Source: Ophioderma brevispina (taxonomy: Eukaryota; Echinodermata; Ophiuroidea; Amphilepidida; Ophiodermatidae). Taken from it: a stretch of DNA of 64,000 nt. The position numbers and the translations under genes were made by a program. The notes under the pieces are model-generated. The model saw nothing but the letters and a program-made list of their open reading frames with translations. It did no database searches and was not told the origin of the DNA. The stretch is taken from positions 1 through 64,000 of the forward strand of contig JAMKCH010035778.1 in NCBI GenBank assembly GCA_023653785.1, given 5' to 3'. Positions 56,671 through 64,000 of this stretch are shown in pieces. Position 1 is the first letter of the stretch, and each line of letters starts with the position of its first letter.

Positions 56671-57956
56671 TATATAATATATATTCAAAGATAAGTGGAA
56701 GACGTAGAAGCCGAGAGTAGATTGAGGGCTATGACTAGGGAAAAGAAGATAGGTAGAATGAAATAGGAAACAAAATAGAAGAAAACAGTCATCTCCCTCT
56801 TTCTTGGTGCTGCTAACTTAGTTTATAACTAATTATTGTTAACACGTTTATGTCGTTTATTTTTGATGCCATGTTAGGAATTGTATTATTTCGTAAAGTT
56901 TATAGCGGTTCCAAACTCTTTCGGCCCGCACGGGAGCAGGAAACTCATTTATCACGACCTATTTTGATACTTTTACAGCAACGATATCATATGATGGCAA
57001 TATGAAGATAATAGGTAACGTAGACATGCTTAGGCTAGCATCGGTAATGAAAATTATTACGAAAGGACATGAAAAAGAGCACCAACAGCGTTGTTGGGGC
57101 TTAGGCATTTATATTTCTATGCAATTTACACGTGGGGAGTAGATACCTTGACCTTGCATGTTTTCTGAAGAAAGACGAGATCAAATTACAAGGATTTACT
57201 TATGTCGTATGTTACGGAATTCATTGAAATTCATAAGACAAAAGATTACACTCATTTTGATTATTTTTTGGGTCTATAGCATTGGAAAAAGATACCGAAG
57301 GTATTGATTATCGTAATTTGAAACACAATTATTTCATCTACTAGAGAAATTTTGAATCTTGATTTTTTAACTTTGCATGAAAGTAATGCCAACGTAAAGA
57401 CTGGTACCCTTTTTACTCTGTCCACGGAATCATGCTGTATAAATACGCCAAAGAGACTTGGCATGAGTCTACCAAGTATGCCATGATATTCTTTGTTTGA
57501 TATCTTTCACCAATGACAGTGGATATATCGAGCTTTGTTTTCATGTATAAAATTATGGTATTTCTAAACTTGGTTAAATATTTTTAATATTTTTCTTTTT
57601 TTGAAGTTGTTGGTGGTCAAGAATTTTTTGACTCTCCCTGTAATAACAAAATAAATATTAATAATATCATTTTACAAATGCAAGCTTCACCATAAAACAG
57701 CTGCAATTTTTCAATTTTTATCTACTCGCCAATAATTTTTCTTTTTTTTTTTTAATCTTTTTTATTGATTATAATGGTCCGCCCCTCACATTCTTAATAG
57801 CTGTTAATGAACATTAAAACGTTTAAAGGCTCTTTATGTTTTCATCATGTACTCGAATTAGAAAAGCATGTCTGTTTCATTCTATCTGGTTGATCGTTAC
57901 AAGTTATTTTTGCAATGCTTTATACTTGTAACACATGCAAATGCAATCACTCTAGT
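56671..57956. other. Spacer, nothing assigned
   Basis: AT-rich with small ORFs lacking motifs. I found no repeat partner in the window. Confidence 0.35.
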
Positions 57957-58745
57957 AACACTTAAGTGCCAAGGGTGGGGGGGGGTGGGTCCATAGTACC
58001 CAGATTTGTTTTTCGGCGAACTCTAATTTTTTGTAAAAAAAATAAAAAAAATAAAAAATTTTGTAATTGTGAATTATCGATGCGCTTCTTCCCATAAAAA
58101 AAATTACTAAAATTTCTTTGGCCCTGTTAATGAGATATTTCTGGGGTCCCCTATGAACCCCCCCCCCTTAGGCCCAACGGGAGTGTGATTTTAAAAATAA
58201 AAAATTAGCAAACCTGTTGCCAGAAAAATATTTTTTCCTTAGGTATGTTCATTATGCATGGAACAAAATTAATTACCTAATCAGAAAAAATAATTAACCC
58301 TTTATGTGTGAAAAAAGAGCGATTCCATCATCGAGCGAATGCGCGCCATTGCCTGTTACAAACTTATGGCAAATACGACAGCCCCACAAAAAATACAAGA
58401 AGTACAAAAATGGTTATGTTTGTGTTAATTATATGTTAAATCTGGTCCTTTTAGAGAGAGATATAAACATCAAAATGATTTTGGCAATGTGTGTATGCTG
58501 TGTAAGCAGGGTCGAAGAAACATCATGCTACTTTTTGAGCGATTTTGACGCATTTCGGAAAACAATGATTTGCCCCTAATTCCAGAGATAAACCGGAACC
58601 GGATTTATATTGCACCGGTACGCTGTATTATGCCCCTCAAAGGTGGTATGAGTTTCATTGACAATTCCTCGGGAAAAGTGGTTCCTTGGGGGGGGGGGTT
58701 CCCCCCCCCCCCTAGGCACCAAACGTGATTGTGAATGCAAACACC
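57957..58745 (-). mobile_element. GC-hairpin family F4, copy 2 (inverted)
   Basis: Reverse-complement match to copy 1 along its length: 'ccatagtacccagatttgtt' (57991), 'gaaccccccccccttaggcc' (58156), 'gcgattccatcatcgagcga' (58319), 'aaaggtggtatgagtttcat' (58638) and the terminal 'ccttgggggggggg...ccccccccctaggcac' (58683-58718). Copies differ by many substitutions, so both are old. Confidence 0.82.
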
Positions 58746-60194
58746 TTAGGCACTAAGTGTTAAAATCTCATTCCCATGGCGCAATTCAATAGCTTTCATC
58801 ACCAGTATATTGATCAATACACCCCCTGTATTAAGATTAGCCTGCCTTACCTCATAGTGAATGTTTTGAATTTCACATTCAGTCGTGCAAAGTTGATATA
58901 TTGCAATCCATTCATGAAATTCGAAGATTTATTTGGCATTCTTACTTGTTTGAAGTCAGAAAGGCAAGGAAAATGGTGATTTTGTACACGAAACAATCAC
59001 TTTGCCATGGCCTGCGACCAGTGTACACATTGCATAATAATTGTAACCACCACACCACCCACACCCTCCCCCATGCACAATCAATACAGACAGGCCCCAA
59101 AATTACCCAACAGAACGACCCTTCTATTTAAAAAAACTATGCCACGCAGCGCCGCGAAATGGTGAGCATTGCATGTCTTACAATAGAGTTCACTTACTTT
59201 TTGCTTCACTCGTAGCAACGACCATTTGATATAATTTATCACCGATGACGTCGTTTTGTAAAGGTATGGAAATCTTCCATCTTTACAGACGAAATCGGGC
59301 GTCTCATCTCTTACCTTCCCCTCGTTTATCCTGCTAAATCCTCCCTAAAGGCAGGAAACTCATACTATTGACATTTAGACATTTGTTGCATTAAAAGGAG
59401 ATCGGTTAAGATTTCGCACAACTAGCTCCCAATTTTTATACTTGCAAATATGGGCAAACCTTTTTATGTATTCAGTGGTGTTATTCAAAGATATGATCGT
59501 TGACGTATTGAAGCTATTTTAATGATCCGTTTTCCACCGTTCCAAACGTCCATTTTTTCTCAAGCTTCTTAGGCTTCTCTCTTTTAAATATGAGGTTCTT
59601 TTTTATTATGACCTGAAACATTGAGTCTGTACACTTCTCAAATGCCTGTTATCAAGTTTATTGTTTTGTTTTCCGCTTTGAGTGATTGGGCTAATCAATC
59701 ATTTTCCATCATTGTGCCAAATACCCGTTCAGAAATATACGTATAGATATTAACTGTGTCTTTGAAGTTCCAATAGATTACGCGTGCTGTTGTTATAAGA
59801 GTTGTATTTCAAGTTACGAGATGAAATATTGATGACATTCACTGTTGCAAATATTGGGAATCATTCTTTCCGCCATCTTGGCATAAAATCAATAAGATTG
59901 AATAACGGCATATCACCTGTATATGCCTGCAATGAGTGCTATTTGATCCAGGTGAACCAGCTGAAATAAGTAACTGTTGGGAGTTCTGCCGATTGTTTTC
60001 ATCAAGGGATCATCCTTGTCAAAAATATAAAGATGGAAAATGAGGAAGAACAGAAAAACACACACACCTTTACCATTGCCTTAAAAATTTTGTAATTTTA
60101 CCAGACTTTACACTTTTTTAAATGACGGTCAGCCTCGGTTATTCAACAGTATTCAAGCTTTATTACTGATATCAATAAACTTTTTTAATAAGGA
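58746..60194. other. Spacer, nothing assigned
   Basis: No recognised gene, RNA or repeat. The ORFs at 58776-58979 and 58901-59131 overlap and carry no motifs. Confidence 0.35.
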
Positions 60195-62190
60195 ATTTCA
60201 CTCCCTTTAGTGCCCGAGGGAGGGGGGGGGCGGAAAACCACGATTTCCCGAAGGATTTTTTGCATCGAATTTATTATACCACATTTAAGGGTCATAGGAC
60301 AACACCAATCATCAATAAAAAATGAAATTTATTATTATGGGCTGGAAATTAAGGGCAAACTTGTTTTCAAAGTACCCATCCCGAATATTGGGCAAAAAGA
60401 AACGGAAAGCCATGAGCCTTGCGCTTACATGAAACTTTTTGAACATTAATTTTATGTTGAATCTACTCTAGAAGAACCTAATTAATTACCGGGTGCTCAA
60501 ATAAAGGAAACCCTCAAAGCGCCCTCTATTTCAGGACGAAGAGAAAAAGTAAGACCATATGAACTCAATACCATCTGAAAAGTGCATTTCATAAGGTTTC
60601 CGACACCGAAAAATCTGTCCAAAAGGGCACATATTGATTTTTATTTTATTATTTTACTTTTTTTATTTTTTAAGTTTGAAGATTTCCCCAAAAGACTCGC
60701 TGTAGGATAATTTTCAGGACATTTTTGTTTAGTTTTGGTGTGGGTGGTGTTGTGTGTGTGTTTGTTTTCTTTTTTTTTTTTCTTGCGACAAAGGTCAGTT
60801 CTGATATTGAAAAGCTTGTTTCATCAATTATTAGAAATTCCAAGATCTCCCTCTTCCTTCTTCTTACTGCGCTGCTCTTTTCCCTCTACTTTGGCTGCCG
60901 CTAAGACGGATACAGGCCTGCGCTCTTTTCACTTCTATTCGACATGTCAATCGAACTCGGTCTCAGTCTGGAATATTTTTCAAAGAACTTTTCCCAAACC
61001 GTGTTGTTTTGGAATGGGACATGCCGTCGAGAGGCAGGCGAGATCCCCATAATTTGACTCCTCAAACTTCGACCTATGTGGGAACATTAAGAGTAAAGTG
61101 TAATGCACAGGGACTAAATCGACCCAGCACATTTGCCAGAACTGCGCAACATAATAAGCGATGCCTTTGCAAGCCCTCCGAATGACAAGAATGGTTCGCA
61201 ATCGATCATGTGAAACGAAAAGAAAGCGCAAGCATTTATCCTTCTAAGAGTAGCCCCATGGAGGGCAAGCCGCAGTAAGAAGAAGAACCATTCAATATCA
61301 GAACTGACCTTTGTCGCAAGAACAAAGAAAAACCATAAAAGAATGTGCTTGGAGATGTGTATTGTCTAAAGACACCCAAAAGAGTAACAATCGGTGGCTA
61401 AAATGAAAAAGTGGAACAAATTTCAATCGCTATACTCGGTCAATATGTGTCCTTTTGGACATACAAAATCGCTTTTCCCGATGTATAATTAATTTGTAGG
61501 GTTTAAGATATTTTCTCTTTTTCTCCTGCGTGAAATAGAGGACGCTTTGATGATTTTATTTTAGACAACCCGGGTGTAGAATTCAGTCACGGCCGGACTC
61601 AAAGTCCGTCTACAACGGTAAAGAATAGGGCACAAAATTCAGTTGACTCTTCACCTGACAACATTAGTTTTCATCCTTCATTCCGTTATCGTCCTATGAA
61701 GCCCTGTATGTGGCCTCCACCCGCGGACTACAATCTGCTCTCCACAGCAATCACACCGTTATTTAATAACAAACAATGCAGTTTTATACAATCCTGTAAA
61801 ATACAATCCTTCAAAATACACGTCATTTTCCCATAGAGTACAGTAACGGTTTAGCACGTCCACGGTTTAATGTATTTTCAGCTCAAAAAGGGTTAATTAT
61901 TTTTTATTGTTATACTAATAATTGTTACTTACATGTATGTGTGCACATATAACAGCAAAAAAATGGCTACGGTTCTTTGATATTTTAAAATTTCTCGACG
62001 ACTTCCGTTAGTGCTCAATGGGAGGGGGCATGGGACCCCCCACTACTTAACTCATTAACGGCTTGACCAATTTTATTATTTTTTGTATGAAAAGAGCGCC
62101 ATTTAAAAGTCTGAAATTACCCAAAATACCACGCCTAAAGGGACAGCGCGAAAACACATTTTGGGGTAATGGAACCACCGCTCCCGTCCT
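60195..62190 (+). mobile_element. GC-hairpin family F4, diverged copy 3 (split)
   Basis: The left half at 60195-60480 starts 'ttagtgcccgagggaggggg' and shares 'tataccac' and 'attgtt'-type wording with copy 1. The right half at 61845-62190 shares 'gggttaattatttttt', 'acagcaaaaaaa', 'actcattaacgg' and 'gaaaagagcgc' in copy 1 order, with a G-run/C-run pair near 62022-62041. Fold-back F3 and extra sequence separate the halves. Much more diverged than copies 1 and 2. Confidence 0.5.
60488..61577. mobile_element. Fold-back element F3 (~1.1 kb)
   Basis: Mirror pairs: 'cctcaaagcgccctctattt' (60511) with 'aaatagaggacgctttgatg' (61534), 'ccaaaagggcacatattga' (60618) with 'tcaatatgtgtccttttgg' (61439), 'cgacaaaggtcagttctgat' (60786) with 'atcagaactgacctttgtcg' (61298), and 'cttcttcttactgcg' (60856) with 'cgcagtaagaagaag' (61271). 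Arms reach about 390 bp. The ORFs at 60735 and 60980 (reverse) lie in the palindrome and are not credible. Target duplication not identified. Confidence 0.87.
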
Positions 62191-64000
62191 TAAGTCTGAA
62201 TTTAACAACTTGAAAGCAGAAAAACTTTAAATAAATACTAGTTTTTGAAAATTTTGAAAATAGTTTTATACTCTTACCGTTATCATATTTTCCCTTTCCC
62301 GTAATAGTTAGGTGCTTTTGTTATTTACCGGTTTTAATGTAAGAATATGAAAACTATGAAATCTTTTTTCCCTCTAAACTGTGTTAAATGACCGCAAATG
62401 GATTGCACATGTCCTTACTTTTAATAACAGATAGCTTGGTGAAATTGAATGTTTGAACAGGGCCGCAGTTCCGATCCTCGCGAAATTAATTACACCAGTT
62501 ACATGTATCAAACCGATTGCACATTGAGCGAAATAGAATACACATCAGCGATATTGATCACCAATTCACCAAATTTAAATACGTTTGTAAGTTATCGTTC
62601 AATTTCGCGCGAAAATGAAAGCTTGTTTGATTTTTTTTTGCTTATTCAAGTGTAGTCTATTGGCATTTTTTATATGGGTATCAGTGACCAGATTTGGAAA
62701 GCAAGAGCAAGGGGACCATATACATTTTGCAGTGCAATATTTAGACCATTGAACTGTCCCTAGAGGAATGTAGAGGTAAATGTGTCGTCTGATTACCATA
62801 CAGCCTGTCTAAAAAATGGTACAACAAAACGCGAATTTTTTTCAATATTATAATCTCATATAAACAAGTCGTATTGTACATCACATTAAAGTCGAAAATA
62901 CCAGGCTTGCCAGGATATTTTGTTTTCATCCCATTTGCTTGTTTTCATCGAGTTTACTTACTGGAACACAAAACTCGAGTTTGTGCCACTTTCTGGTTGA
63001 GTGAAAACGGTGAATGAATTGTTAAACATAAGTTATTCACACTTGAGCAAATATGAACAGCTTGTAAAAAGGATTAACTTAATAAAGAAACTCTTTAAAA
63101 GTTACTTAATGGTGGAAGTTATGATCAGTAAGTTCGGCTTTAAGATAAAGTGGATACATTCGACTACTGTTGTTTGTTAGAAAGAACCATGAGCGTACAG
63201 CCGGCGTACAACAACCTGTAGGGGAGTTTTATGGTCTGAAGTATCTAGGAAACGCAAATTCCTACCAACATTTTGATACTTTGCTTCCATATTCAAATTT
63301 GTATTGACTTCAATAATTAGTAAATGCACAAAGATAGTGCAATATTCTTAAACCATTTCTTTGGATTGGAGTGTTTATTTTTGGTTGCAATTACATTCCT
63401 TCTGGCATGATTTAACAGATACCAATTTGAAATAAATTCAAAGTTCCATTTCATTGACGTGCACTAAATATTTGTAATGTTTATATTTATGAAAAGATGA
63501 ATATTATCATTGAACTGATTATGTTGACTATTAAAACTTGTGTCGATAAAACTAGACTTCTTTTGTTTACTTAATCTGTGTTTTGTTTCTCTTGTCAAGT
63601 TGCAATCTTTTGTTTTGAGGTTTAACACAGCATGGCAGTTTACACTGGGCGAAGCAACTCTGCCCATGCATAAAAGTGGCACAAAATCGATTTTGGTGTA
63701 TCGCATTTAAATTGATTATATCTCTGGATTGACAAAAGCAAATAAGATGAAACAAACACCATTGGAAAGCCTGGTCTTTGTTCTTTAATATTATGTCAAG
63801 TAAGAATGACTTATTTTGAAATTTCATATTTAATTTTTTTCTGATTGTACCATTTTTTTTGAGACAGGCTGTTTAATCAACGCCGTAAATAGACGCAAAT
63901 GTAATTACCAAAATCGATATGTCTATCTTCTTTTCGCGCCAATGGACGAAAAGGTTGAACACGAAAGGGTTAGCGATCTTTTCAAGACATTCTTGCTGAG
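62191..64000. other. Right-edge spacer, nothing assigned
   Basis: AT-rich sequence without a recognised gene, RNA or repeat partner. Short ORFs on both strands overlap and lack motifs. Confidence 0.35.

Overview
The window looks like intergenic DNA from a multicellular eukaryote, most likely a marine invertebrate and possibly a non-vertebrate deuterostome. The reasons are the AT-rich, intron-style sequence with no bacterial operons, tRNA-derived SINEs, a mariner-type transposase of the DUF4817 kind, Tc1-like, PIF/Harbinger and Ngaro (DIRS superfamily) elements, and a CR1/L2-group LINE. I see no intact host protein-coding gene. Almost every recognisable protein segment belongs to a decayed transposable element (TE). 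The species assignment is inference.

The framework of the left 38 kb is a locus present in three direct, imperfect copies. Unit 1 is roughly 120-14640, unit 2 roughly 26400-32010 and unit 3 roughly 32405-38530. Each copy has been expanded by different insertions, so each copy supplies pre-insertion (empty) sites for the others. This dates and delimits a mariner element (5399-8347), a TTAA-flanked element (9940-10838), a hAT MITE with an 8-bp target duplication (35869-36204) and a second small hAT MITE (30479-30670). Unit 1 also holds a tRNA-SINE (320-690), a 2.67-kb fold-back element (1320-3990), a smaller fold-back (4745-5085) and an ATC microsatellite. It further carries a compound insertion (11240-13540) with a CpG-dense patch, a 188-bp hairpin and a minisatellite. 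Between units 1 and 2 lie a palindrome- and CRE-rich repeat (14650-16000), a broken LINE with its GAATCT tail (17340-20880) and a ~2.9-kb direct duplication (21010-26800). Each half of that duplication carries a degraded Tc1-like transposase.

From 38650 to 53030 there is a SINE-like relic, a repeat with a 27-bp terminal hairpin and an array of nuclear-receptor DR1-like motifs (40374-42440), and a large PIF/Harbinger element (42485-53026). The Harbinger element has its Myb-like accessory gene on the + strand in three apparent exons and its DDE transposase on the - strand. Its middle is filled by a decayed Ngaro-type tyrosine-recombinase retroelement with Gag, RT, RNase H, a recombinase remnant and an SGNH-hydrolase ORF (46740-51160).

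From 53030 to 64000 there is a fragment of the 2.67-kb fold-back family, a tRNA-like/SINE head, and a second copy of the MITE seen in unit 1 (54781-56670). There are also three copies of an apparently non-coding family with G-run/C-run hairpin termini (54850-55610, 57957-58745 and a diverged one at 60195-62190) and another fold-back (60488-61577). The rest is AT-rich DNA with nothing I can assign.

The elements show how they sit relative to one another (insertion inside insertion) rather than a working pathway. The best candidates for undescribed biology are the GC-hairpin family, the giant fold-back family, the DR1-array repeat and the tandem locus itself.
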